Assembly: GCA_025937955.1 (NCBI GenBank)
Contig: JAICQI010000155.1
Span: 1 to 9,847 of the forward strand
Direction of reading: 5' to 3'
Length of the DNA: 9,847 nt
Source: Pyrinomonadaceae bacterium
Lineage (GTDB): Bacteria; Acidobacteriota; Blastocatellia; Pyrinomonadales; Pyrinomonadaceae
In this document: piece after piece, positions 1 to 6,346 of the stretch
How positions within the stretch are numbered: the first letter of the stretch is position 1
Layout of the letters: every line of letters starts with the position of its first letter
Made by a program: the position numbers and the translations under genes
The notes under the pieces: generated by a model
Database searches by the model: none
Told to the model about the DNA's origin: nothing
Seen by the model: the letters and a program-made list of their open reading frames with translations, nothing else

Positions 1-1
1 G

Positions 2-295
2 AGAGAGACAGTTGAGGCGGTTGAGCGTGCGCACAGTCGAGGCGTGCCGACGTTTGGCATAACCGACAGCGACACCACGCCGATCGCTTTGCACTGTGAC
101 GACTACCTCGTGGCGTCAACCAGCAGTCCTTCATTCACCGGTTCTTACGTAGCACCGATGGCCCTCTTGAATACGATCATCGTCGCCTGCGCCCACCTGC
201 GACCGAAGCGCGCCCTCGCAATGTTAAGCCGCACCGAACAGGAATACCGCACCGGTACCCGCTGGTACCAGGAACCGCCACGAAAGAAGAAATAG
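2..295 (+). CDS. RpiR/MurR-family transcriptional regulator, C-terminal part (SIS domain), cut by the window edge
   Basis: The reading frame is open from the left edge to the TAG stop at 293-295 and gives 97 residues. The fragment begins RETVEAVERAHSRGVPTFGI and continues with ITDS, then a D-D-Y-L segment, then SPSFTGSYVAPMALLN. This is the layout of the second half of a sugar-isomerase (SIS) domain in RpiR/MurR regulators: a helix that follows the sugar-phosphate loop, the strand ending in ITDS, and the conserved S-F-x-S/G...AP-x-A-L-L-N helix. Such proteins bind DNA through an N-terminal HTH_6 domain, which lies outside the window, and sense a phosphosugar through the SIS domain. The tail is basic, ending PPRKKK. 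I infer the family from this C-terminal pattern only. A stand-alone SIS isomerase is a less likely alternative. Target genes cannot be told from here. Confidence 0.8.
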   Translation, partial: RETVEAVERAHSRGVPTFGITDSDTTPIALHCDDYLVASTSSPSFTGSYVAPMALLNTIIVACAHLRPKRALAMLSRTEQEYRTGTRWYQEPPRKKK

Positions 296-390
296 GCCAC
301 AAAAAGGCACATAAGGCACAAAGAGAATTACTTAATTTAACGCCTCGATTTTGTAGTTTCTCTTTTGTACCTTATGTGCCTTTTTGTGGC
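296..390. repeat. Long imperfect inverted repeat (hairpin) directly after the rpiR-like stop codon
   Basis: The left arm (296-327) and right arm (358-390) are reverse complements over about 32 bases. They differ by one inserted T and one A/G mismatch, and a 30-base A/T-rich spacer (328-357) separates them. The arms are built from a GGCACA-type word: the left arm carries GGCACATAAGGCACAAA, and the right arm mirrors it as CTTATGTGCC. The left arm starts at the very base after the stop codon. Transcribed RNA would form a long stem that could end or protect the upstream message in either direction. No T-run follows immediately; a TTTTT lies at 396-400. It may equally be a dispersed palindromic (REP-like) genomic repeat. 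The structure is seen directly; the function is inferred. Confidence 0.85.
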
Positions 391-415
391 TAAACTTTTT
401 ATGGCTTTACCCGCT

Positions 416-459
416 GGCGTGCTCCGTAAAAGAAATGGGCGCGCACCCAATTTTTTTTT
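416..459 (+). terminator. Possible weak intrinsic terminator ending in a nine-T run
   Basis: An uninterrupted run of nine T (451-459) follows a GC-rich segment that can fold weakly. TGGG and CCCA flank a six-base loop just before the T-run. Alternatively, an upstream CGTGC can pair with GCGCG using one G-U pair. On the plus strand it could stop read-through from the rpiR-like gene before the next gene. The stems are short, so this is a tentative call; a plain homopolymer tract is the alternative. Confidence 0.25.
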
Positions 460-469
460 AACTAGCTGC

Positions 470-499
470 TTGACCGTCTCCAGTCTGGGCAGATATTTT
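470..499 (+). promoter_or_regulatory. Candidate sigma-70-type promoter for the secreted-protein gene
   Basis: TTGACC at 470-475 matches the -35 consensus at five of six positions. TATTTT (494-499, spacer 18) or GATATT (492-497, spacer 16) could be the -10 element, each matching four of six. It lies about 47 bases upstream of the ATG at 546 and after the T-run, as expected for an independent transcript. It is a pattern match only. Confidence 0.3.
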
Positions 500-534
500 A
501 CGTTCTCATTGCGTGTATGGTGAGCCAATCAAGA

Positions 535-541
535 GGGAGGG
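535..541 (+). promoter_or_regulatory. Strong Shine-Dalgarno sequence that fixes the start of the secreted-protein gene
   Basis: GGGAGGG at 535-541 contains GGAGG, five bases before the ATG at 546. This favours ATG 546 over the in-frame GTG at 513, and the choice puts a signal peptide at the protein's N terminus. Confidence 0.65.
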
Positions 542-545
542 AAAC

Positions 546-1022
546 ATGTTGAAATCCTGCTTAACGATTCTGCTTTTCGTTCTATTCTTTAGCGCGACAG
601 TTAAAGCCGACTCAGTCAGCTTCGATCTCACAAGCGTTACAGCCTTGCAGACAGGCGCAAACGGTAACATCCTGTTCATCAATTTGGCAGACAATCCTGG
701 GGTACTATTGGCGCCCACGAGCATAGACCCTGTAAGCGGTAGTAGATTTCTTAATGTTGCCTTTAACCTCACACCAATCAACGAGCCGTGGTTTGGCGTT
801 GTTCGTTACGATTGGATCCTAAACGGCGTAGCATCAACGACATTTAATTTGAACTGCCAGAATGGGTGTTCTCCACTCTTCACTTCCGGCGCGGGTAGTT
901 TCCTTGAATACTCGACACCCTTTTTTACTCCGGTTCCCGTAAGCCTGGTAATCACTGTTATCAATAACAATGGAGAAATACTCGGTTCTGGCGTTATATC
1001 CGTTTTGGTGAGTCTTCGGTGA
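546..1022 (+). CDS. Small secreted protein of unknown function
   Basis: The gene encodes 158 residues with a clear Sec signal peptide. It has Lys near the start, a hydrophobic core at about residues 6-18 and a likely cleavage after Ala21 (VKA/DS). The mature part is rich in Ser, Thr, Asn, Val and Phe in an alternating pattern, which suggests a beta-sandwich. It has one close cysteine pair (Cys104 and Cys108, in NLNCQNGC) that could form a disulfide outside the cytoplasm. The segment after the signal peptide (DSVSFDLTSV) resembles the opening of many PEP-CTERM-type exported proteins, but there is no C-terminal PEP motif, hydrophobic anchor or basic tail. I do not recognise the family. A strong ribosome binding site sits at the chosen start. 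The last 29 bases overlap the 3' end of the convergent AraC-type gene. It appears to be transcribed alone. Confidence 0.7.
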   Translation: MLKSCLTILLFVLFFSATVKADSVSFDLTSVTALQTGANGNILFINLADNPGVLLAPTSIDPVSGSRFLNVAFNLTPINEPWFGVVRYDWILNGVASTTFNLNCQNGCSPLFTSGAGSFLEYSTPFFTPVPVSLVITVINNNGEILGSGVISVLVSLR

Positions 1023-2010
1023 GCTCGCGATAGCGGGCCGGAGTGATTCCCAGCACTCGAGTAAAAGCACGCCTCATGACGTCGACACTTCCAAATCCAA
1101 CAGCGGACGCCACTTGCTTGAGCGCACGATCGGTTCGCTCAAGCTGGCATCGAGCTGCCTCTACACGTGTGCGAAGGACGTACTGGGACGGCGTTGTGCC
1201 AACCTCCCGAGTAAATACGCGTTCGAAGTTCCGAACGCTCATAGACATACGCTCCGCGAGCTCCTCAACCGAGAGTCTCCTTTTAAGATGCTCGGTTATC
1301 CAAATCTGAAGTTCACGGATCGACATCATCTCTGAAGCCTGTGACGCAAGGGAGACGCTCACTTGGGGTTGTCCACCAGGCCGTCGCAGAAACAGCACAA
1401 GCTCACGAGCAGCCTCGTGAGCCAGCCCAGCACCGCAGTCTTCCTCCACCCACGCCAGCGCGAGATCGATGCCGGCTGAAGCACCGGCCGAGGTATATAC
1501 GTTTCCGTCCTTAACCCAAATTGGATCGTGCTCGACGCGAACGTTGGGATAGCGGGTGGCTAACTCGCGGCCGAACTTCCAATGTGCCGTCGCACGGCGT
1601 CCATTCAGCAACCCGGCCTCGGCCAGTAGAAAAGCACCTACACACACAGCGCCGACTCTTCGCGCCTCATTCGACATTCTTTTCAGCCATGCCGATAAGG
1701 CTGCATCACGCACTGATCGAGAGCCTAATCCACAAACTAGAAGCACTGAATCGCAGACTCCTTCGACGCGCCTGTAATGAGCTCGAGCGACGAACGTTAG
1801 CACGCCGCCTTCGCCGTCAACAGTCAGATGGTTGGCACTCGTTACGACCTCAATTGAGTAAATCTTCCTGTCTGCAAGTCGATTGACTGAGTTGAAGACT
1901 TGGAGGGGTCCGACCAAATCGAGCTCATCAACCGGTGGGACCACCACCACAATGATGCGACGGCTTGAGGAGAGGCGACGCCCGTTGGGTTTGTTAAAGG
2001 CAGAGGTCAT
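994..2010 (-). CDS. AraC-family transcriptional regulator with N-terminal DJ-1/PfpI (GATase1-like) domain
   Basis: The 338-residue protein has the two-domain layout of GATase1-AraC regulators such as FtrA, ArgR and GbdR relatives. The N-terminal half (about residues 17-210) begins with a strand RRIIVVVVPP followed by DELDLVGPLQVF. It carries the nucleophile-elbow cysteine at residue 123 (GAVCVGAFLLAEAGLL) and a TAHW segment 20 residues later. The C-terminal 100 residues hold two helix-turn-helix units (SVEELAERMSMSVRNFERVF, then VASAVGFGSVDVMRRAF), ending in GITPARYREL, the AraC signature. In this family the first domain senses a small molecule and is usually not enzymatic. I chose ATG 2010 over the in-frame GTG at 2070, which would add 20 residues. 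Neither start has a clear Shine-Dalgarno sequence. The gene is divergent from the permease gene, so it may control it, itself, or both. The effector is unknown. Confidence 0.88.
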   Translation of the reverse strand: MTSAFNKPNGRRLSSSRRIIVVVVPPVDELDLVGPLQVFNSVNRLADRKIYSIEVVTSANHLTVDGEGGVLTFVARAHYRRVEGVCDSVLLVCGLGSRSVRDAALSAWLKRMSNEARRVGAVCVGAFLLAEAGLLNGRRATAHWKFGRELATRYPNVRVEHDPIWVKDGNVYTSAGASAGIDLALAWVEEDCGAGLAHEAARELVLFLRRPGGQPQVSVSLASQASEMMSIRELQIWITEHLKRRLSVEELAERMSMSVRNFERVFTREVGTTPSQYVLRTRVEAARCQLERTDRALKQVASAVGFGSVDVMRRAFTRVLGITPARYRELTEDSPKRI

Positions 2011-2154
2011 GTGTTTCACACTATGCCGCTCACTCCGATCGTTCGCAAGATAGAAAGATCTTATTGGCACATTTCGATGGATATATGTCAGAAATCAACA
2101 CGCAGTCCTTTCTTAAAATTGCCAAAAGCAAAGACGATCAGATTGGGAAGAACC
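2011..2154. promoter_or_regulatory. Divergent intergenic region between AraC-type regulator and ADOP permease
   Basis: This 144-bp stretch lies between the two chosen start codons and should hold promoters for both genes and any operator of the regulator. It is A/T-richer than its flanks. TAAAAT at 2114-2119 resembles a -10 box for the plus strand, but no good -35 box lies upstream. An eight-base palindrome AAGATCTT is present near 2055-2062. I see no convincing paired AraC-type direct repeats. Both frames remain open through part of it, because the regulator could start at GTG 2070 and the permease at GTG 2011. Its regulatory nature is inferred from layout. Confidence 0.35.
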
Positions 2155-4605
2155 ATGTTTGAACGTATCAGCGACCTTTACATTCATATTCGATACGCAG
2201 TCCGTTCGCTTCTAAGAGATCCTGCGTTTGCAGTAGTAGCAATCGTCATTTTGGCATTGGGGATTGGTACCTCAACGGCCGTTTTTAGCGTAGTCAATTC
2301 CGTCTTAGTTCGCCCACTTGCGTTTAGGGATCCCGATCAACTCATTTGGGTATGGTCCCGTCGAACAGACAGCAACCGCGCGCCTTTCACGCTGCCGGAT
2401 TTTCTCGACTTTCAAATGCAGAATCAAAGCGTCGAAATCGCCGCCTTTGGAAATATCGGGTTTAGTATGTCCGGTGCCGAACGGACCGAGCGAGTTCAGG
2501 GATCGAGAGTGTCAGCCAACCTTTTTCAACTGCTTGGCGTTCTTCCCAAAGTCGGACGCTTGATGATTCCCGAGGATGACAGAGCGGAACAGAGACATGT
2601 CGTGGTGCTCACATATGAATGTTGGCAACGCCGGTTCGCTGGGGATCCGCGGATCGTCGGAAAGCCTCTTATTCTAAATGGTGAAAGTTATGACGTGATT
2701 GGCATTCTGCGCGAAGACTTCCTGCTGCCCATTCCAGAAGCTGAGTTAGCTGTTCCACTGGCACCAGAGGCTGATCCGCTGCGCAATATTCGGAATTCCG
2801 TCAATTTTCTTCACGCAATCGCAAGGCTTAAACCAGGCGTGACACGCAACCAGGCTGAGTCCGATCTCTCAGGCATCGTGATGCGTGCGAAGCAATTACA
2901 TGGTGCGCCTTACCTTAGAAAAACCGGTGTCAGTCTGGTACCGCTTTATGAGGAGTTGGTGGGTCAAGTGCGAACCCCATTGTTAGTCCTGTTGGGCGCT
3001 GTAGGTTTCGTGCTGCTCATTGCATGCTCCAACTTGGCGGCATTGTCGCTCAATCGCGCATCCAGACGTTACAAGGAGATCACTATCAAGAAAGCACTCG
3101 GCGCAACCTCAGGGCGTCTGATGGTTCAACTCTTAACTGAGAGTTTAATTCTCTCATTGGTGGGTGGCGTCATCGGATTGGGTTTAGCCGCCTGGGGAGT
3201 TCAAGCATTGCTGTCTCTTAGCCCTATTCATCTGCCTCGTTCACAGGAAATTGGGCTTGATTTACGAGTCGTCGGATTTGTTTCCTGCGTTTGCATGCTG
3301 TCCGCCATGGCTTTTGGCATTTTGCCTGCGTGGCAAGGCGCAAAGGCTGAAATGGGCAGCGTCTTGAGAGCCACCGTTCGAGGAGCAGGAGATGCGGCGC
3401 GTCAGAATCGTTGGCGGAGTATTCTCGTGATCGGCGAGGTTTCGCTCTCTCTTATACTGCTAGTAGCTTCCGCCCTTCTCATTCGGAGCTTCATACGTGT
3501 GCAGGCGATTAACCCGGGATTTGACGCAAGCAGCACGTCAGCCGTCCGTCTTTCAGTGCCCAAGACACGCTATAAGGATCGAGCATCATTAGTGCAATTC
3601 CATGAAAAGCTGCTCCCGGCCATACAAAATTTGCCAGGCGTTGAGGAGGTTGGCACGGTGTCGCAGCCTCCCATGAGCACGGGGGTTAGCCGAGTTCCTT
3701 TCAACATCGAGGGACGAGCTTCATCATCCAGTGACACATATATTGCCCAATTTCGCATGGGTTCCCCGGGTTATTTTCGAGCCATGAAGATTCCGTTACG
3801 CCAGGGACGACCACTTGATGAGCGCGACAATGAGAATAGTCTCCCCGTTGGTCTAATAAACGAAGAGATGGCTCGCCGGCTTTGGCCAGATGGAAATCCA
3901 ATTGGGGCGCGTCTGACTATTCACGACAACAATACAGGGCCGCGGCCCATAGAGATTGTGGGTGTCGTCGGAAACGTTAAGCACCTTGGTTTAGAAAGCG
4001 ACCCCACCCTCGACATATACATACCAATGGCGCAACTGCATGAAGATTGGGTTGGGATTGTTAGTGGCAGCCATTATTGGATCATTCGTTCCAATGCGGA
4101 TAGCCGTTCCGTAGAGACAGCGTTTCTTCGCGAATTGCGGAACGTCGATCAAGAAGTGGCAACATCAGGCATGCAAACCATTGAAAAGTATTTGTCAGCC
4201 TCCGTTGCGCCCAGGAGATTCAATTCTCAGATTCTTAGTATCTTTTCTGTCGCTGCCCTCATGCTGGCTATCACGGGACTCTATGGAGTTGTTTCTTACT
4301 CAGTTATCCAGAGAACGCCAGAGATAGGGATCCGGCTCGCGCTGGGTGCCGCTCCACGCCAGATGTTCAAGCTCATTCTCGTTAATGGACTCAAGCTCGT
4401 CTTTGTCGGCCTGGCGATAGGTTTGGCAGGTACGCTTGTCCTGACGAAGGTAATGCGCAGTTTGCTCTTCGGCATCAGTCCCCGTGATCCACAGACCATC
4501 ATCTTTGCGTCGTTAGTTCTCCTGCTTATTGCCCTAATCGCTTCTGTTATTCCGGCGCTGAGAGCAACTAGAGTGGACCCGCTATCTGCGTTAAGAAATG
4601 AGTGA
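2155..4605 (+). CDS. ADOP-type orphan ABC permease (MacB/FtsX-like, two FtsX units)
   Basis: The gene encodes 816 residues. The first membrane segment (about residues 24-48, VVAIVILALGIGTSTAVFSV) leads into a large extracytoplasmic MacB-type periplasmic-core domain (to about 265). A first FtsX block with three membrane helices follows (about 274-395, with KKALGATSGRL between helices). A further membrane helix (about 421-443), a second periplasmic core (about 445-640) and a second FtsX block (about 690-816, with IRLALGAAPRQM and RVDPLSALRNE) complete it. This duplicated layout without an ATPase domain defines the acidobacterial duplicated orphan permease (ADOP) family. No ATPase gene is adjacent, hence orphan. 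Relatives such as MacB move substrates, or force, across the envelope when paired with an ATPase; the ADOP substrate is unknown. Start: ATG 2155 has GGGAAG four bases upstream and gives the usual N terminus (MFERISDLYIHIRYAVRSLL). The frame could begin at GTG 2011, adding 48 residues. The short cytoplasmic leader lacks the longer PadR-associated N-terminal region seen in many ADOPs. Confidence 0.9.
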   Translation: MFERISDLYIHIRYAVRSLLRDPAFAVVAIVILALGIGTSTAVFSVVNSVLVRPLAFRDPDQLIWVWSRRTDSNRAPFTLPDFLDFQMQNQSVEIAAFGNIGFSMSGAERTERVQGSRVSANLFQLLGVLPKVGRLMIPEDDRAEQRHVVVLTYECWQRRFAGDPRIVGKPLILNGESYDVIGILREDFLLPIPEAELAVPLAPEADPLRNIRNSVNFLHAIARLKPGVTRNQAESDLSGIVMRAKQLHGAPYLRKTGVSLVPLYEELVGQVRTPLLVLLGAVGFVLLIACSNLAALSLNRASRRYKEITIKKALGATSGRLMVQLLTESLILSLVGGVIGLGLAAWGVQALLSLSPIHLPRSQEIGLDLRVVGFVSCVCMLSAMAFGILPAWQGAKAEMGSVLRATVRGAGDAARQNRWRSILVIGEVSLSLILLVASALLIRSFIRVQAINPGFDASSTSAVRLSVPKTRYKDRASLVQFHEKLLPAIQNLPGVEEVGTVSQPPMSTGVSRVPFNIEGRASSSSDTYIAQFRMGSPGYFRAMKIPLRQGRPLDERDNENSLPVGLINEEMARRLWPDGNPIGARLTIHDNNTGPRPIEIVGVVGNVKHLGLESDPTLDIYIPMAQLHEDWVGIVSGSHYWIIRSNADSRSVETAFLRELRNVDQEVATSGMQTIEKYLSASVAPRRFNSQILSIFSVAALMLAITGLYGVVSYSVIQRTPEIGIRLALGAAPRQMFKLILVNGLKLVFVGLAIGLAGTLVLTKVMRSLLFGISPRDPQTIIFASLVLLLIALIASVIPALRATRVDPLSALRNE

Positions 4606-4654
4606 GTAGATATACGGGGGTGACGGAATTATCGTTCGGTAAGAATCGAGCAAG

Positions 4655-5692
4655 TCACCGATCGTAGAAGTAACCTTCCCGAGTCCGCACTATAAGATTC
4701 GGTTGTTTGACACGAACTTTGATATGACGAAATCGCTTATCGTCTTTCAAACGAGGTGGGCGATAGGCGATCGCGTACTGACTGCGCAGGTCCGCCAGAG
4801 CATTCCTTACTGCCGACTTCAAATCCTCTCGCGTGGTCCATTCGAAGATCTCGCCACCGCTGGCTACTGCAATCTTCTGAAATAGTTCGCGACCAGGATC
4901 GTCTGGAGGTGACCCAACACGAATGACAGAAGGAAAGGGGCGTCGAGCTGTGGTTGGCAAATTCCCGATGGCTTGTTCCGTCTTGTACCGAACCGGATAG
5001 ACAAGCGCCCAACTTTCCTGGGCCTGCCTTATAGCCTCTCTTCCGATTTCATGCGCGCGTCTCGTGATATTGGGCATGGCACGACCTGCAGCCGTGTCCA
5101 CGCCATCACTGAACATCACGACTGCTAACCGGTCGTTATTCGCCTTGAAGTTATTGAACAGGTACTCGAAGGCTTCGTAGAGGTAGGTGTTTGTATCGCC
5201 GATGCGATATCCGTTTTGTCCGATTGATGCGGGCAGGGGCTTAGCGTGAGGCTCCGGAGCAACGTTGCTGATAACGTATATGGCCTGCGATCTGTTCAGC
5301 CAGCCAGAGGGCTTTTGCACTGCGCTGGCGAACGAGACGATATTAATCGTATCGTCAGGCCGCAAGGTGTTGACTAACGCTACAGCCTCTTGCTTGATGC
5401 CAGGCAAGACGGCCTCCATACTCACACTTACATCAAAAAGCAGCACCAGACGCAATGGGCGTTCTTCTGCCACAAAATGCGTGATCTCCTGCCGCACTCC
5501 ATCTTCATAAACGTCGAAGTCTTCTTTCTCCAGCCCACGAATTCGTTGCCCTTGACGATCTTTGACAACGACGTGGAGATTAACCAGGGCTGTATCAACT
5601 CTGATGACTTCGTCCTGGGCAGAGGCAGACGCCACTGCGCTAATCACACATAAGACGGCGAGTACTAGTCGTATCCAACTTCGTGTGTCCAT
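4655..5692 (-). CDS. Secreted VWFA-domain protein, acidobacterial VWFA-related family
   Basis: The 345-residue protein begins with a signal peptide (hydrophobic residues about 8-22, cleavage likely after ASA at 24-25). A short beta-rich lead-in follows (about 30-75), with VVVKDRQGQRIRGLEKEDFD and VYEDGVRQEITHF, the hallmark N-terminal part of the acidobacterial VWFA-related family. The von Willebrand A domain spans about 80-305. Its metal-ion-dependent adhesion site looks intact: Asp87-x-Ser89-x-Ser91, a Thr in GDTNTY (167 or 169), and Asp196 in FSDG. The tail (SQYAIAYRPPR...REGYFYDR) is also typical. Such proteins probably bind protein ligands through a divalent metal in the periplasm or outside the cell; the role in this family is unknown. 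ATG 5692 gives the signal peptide directly, but has no clear Shine-Dalgarno sequence. It converges on the permease gene with a 49-bp gap. It may have its own promoter upstream. Confidence 0.92.
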   Translation of the reverse strand: MDTRSWIRLVLAVLCVISAVASASAQDEVIRVDTALVNLHVVVKDRQGQRIRGLEKEDFDVYEDGVRQEITHFVAEERPLRLVLLFDVSVSMEAVLPGIKQEAVALVNTLRPDDTINIVSFASAVQKPSGWLNRSQAIYVISNVAPEPHAKPLPASIGQNGYRIGDTNTYLYEAFEYLFNNFKANNDRLAVVMFSDGVDTAAGRAMPNITRRAHEIGREAIRQAQESWALVYPVRYKTEQAIGNLPTTARRPFPSVIRVGSPPDDPGRELFQKIAVASGGEIFEWTTREDLKSAVRNALADLRSQYAIAYRPPRLKDDKRFRHIKVRVKQPNLIVRTREGYFYDR

Positions 5693-5770
5693 GGAGCGTG
5701 GTGATCAGATGCAATCGATTAATGGTGAGATGCTCGAGAGAGGAGATGCCGGTTAACTTCGGCCACTCAC

Positions 5771-5802
5771 AAAACCAGGCTTTACGGAGTGCTCATAGCC
5801 TG
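5771..5802 (-). terminator. Candidate intrinsic terminator after the RHS toxin/immunity genes
   Basis: On the minus strand, CAGGCT (5802-5797) and AGCCTG (5781-5776) form a perfect six-base-pair stem around a 15-base loop. G and TTTT follow at 5775-5771. It begins 12 bases after the immunity gene's stop codon, where an operon terminator is expected. The stem is short and the T-run is only four long, so efficiency may be modest. Confidence 0.4.
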
Positions 5803-5806
5803 TCAA
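5779..5806 (-). promoter_or_regulatory. Candidate promoter for the VWFA gene
   Basis: On the minus strand a perfect -35 box TTGACA (5806-5801) is followed after 16 bases by TAAAGC (5784-5779), a weak -10 match at three of six positions. It would drive the VWFA gene starting at 5692 with a leader of roughly 80 bases. It overlaps the candidate terminator hairpin, so the two readings compete or coexist. Confidence 0.28.
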
Positions 5807-5814
5807 GAAGAACT

Positions 5815-6327
5815 TTACCCACGGATTACAAATCGATGGAGAAACAGTGCGGTATTTTCGTCGGGTGTGTGGTGTGCTGTTTCGATGAGGTAGCGTTTCT
5901 CTTTCAGCACGATGTTTAGCTTACAGCCAGTCGTGTTGCAGTCAGGATCGTCACCTGGACAGGCGGCATCGAACAGCACTAAAGAATTATCTGTAAGGTC
6001 GAAAACGATTCCGGTTGCTTCCCAGGATACTTTGCTTAGCTCTGCAATTGCTTCAACAACGCTTTCGTCGTCGTCTGCCCATTGCCACCTAACCAGCATG
6101 CCTTCCGCTGGTCCTGAAAGAGGTTGCCAGGCGGTACGCATCGGTTCTTCACCCAGCACCAGCGCTCGGCCTGAGCCGACGTCGAGGAGACCTAAGTAGT
6201 CGTCAATGCCACATGCACGGTCGTAATCATCAGTATCAATACCGTGCCAGTGGGAAAGCAATTGCTCCTCAAGAAGGATTAGTGGTCCACCCGCTGATTC
6301 TATCCAGGTTAGTTCCGCCTTGTTCAT
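5815..6327 (-). CDS. Imm21-like immunity protein, presumed antidote to the adjacent RHS toxin
   Basis: The 170-residue protein has no signal peptide or membrane segment and should act in the cytoplasm. Its conserved-looking blocks match my memory of the Imm21 family of polymorphic-toxin immunity proteins: WIESAGGPLILLEEQLLSHW near the start, DYDRACGIDDYLGLL (35-49), ALVLGEEPMRTAWQP (55-69), RWQWADDDE, and a late VLFDAACPGDD. It lies immediately downstream of the toxin, with start ATG 6327 only 19 bases after the toxin stop and on the same strand, which is the standard toxin-then-immunity order. The start is chosen because the family N terminus falls there. The frame extends 58 codons further upstream, but that stretch overlaps the toxin's 3' end and has no family similarity that I can see. 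AGGTGA, 13 bases upstream, may be the ribosome binding site. The protein is acidic, which suits binding a basic nuclease. An unusual cysteine cluster (123, 130, 135) is present. Confidence 0.82.
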   Translation of the reverse strand: MNKAELTWIESAGGPLILLEEQLLSHWHGIDTDDYDRACGIDDYLGLLDVGSGRALVLGEEPMRTAWQPLSGPAEGMLVRWQWADDDESVVEAIAELSKVSWEATGIVFDLTDNSLVLFDAACPGDDPDCNTTGCKLNIVLKEKRYLIETAHHTPDENTALFLHRFVIRG

Positions 6328-6346
6328 CCCATTTAGACTATCACCT

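Noticed and set aside
296..390. CRISPR array or IS inverted ends
   Set aside because: There are only two arms in inverted orientation with a 30-base spacer, no transposase and no repeat-spacer series.
506..781. 91-codon minus-strand open frame across the secreted-protein gene
   Set aside because: The opposite strand has a strong ribosome binding site, a signal peptide and a coherent protein; this frame has none of these.
1521..1886. 121-codon plus-strand open frame opposite the AraC-type gene
   Set aside because: It is antisense to the DJ-1/PfpI domain; the translation is Arg/His-rich, typical of a shadow frame.
4619..4659. GGTGAC/GTCACC inverted repeat between the permease and VWFA genes as a bidirectional terminator
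   Set aside because: Only six base pairs with a 29-base loop, no T-run on either side, and one arm overlaps the VWFA stop codon; it could arise by chance.
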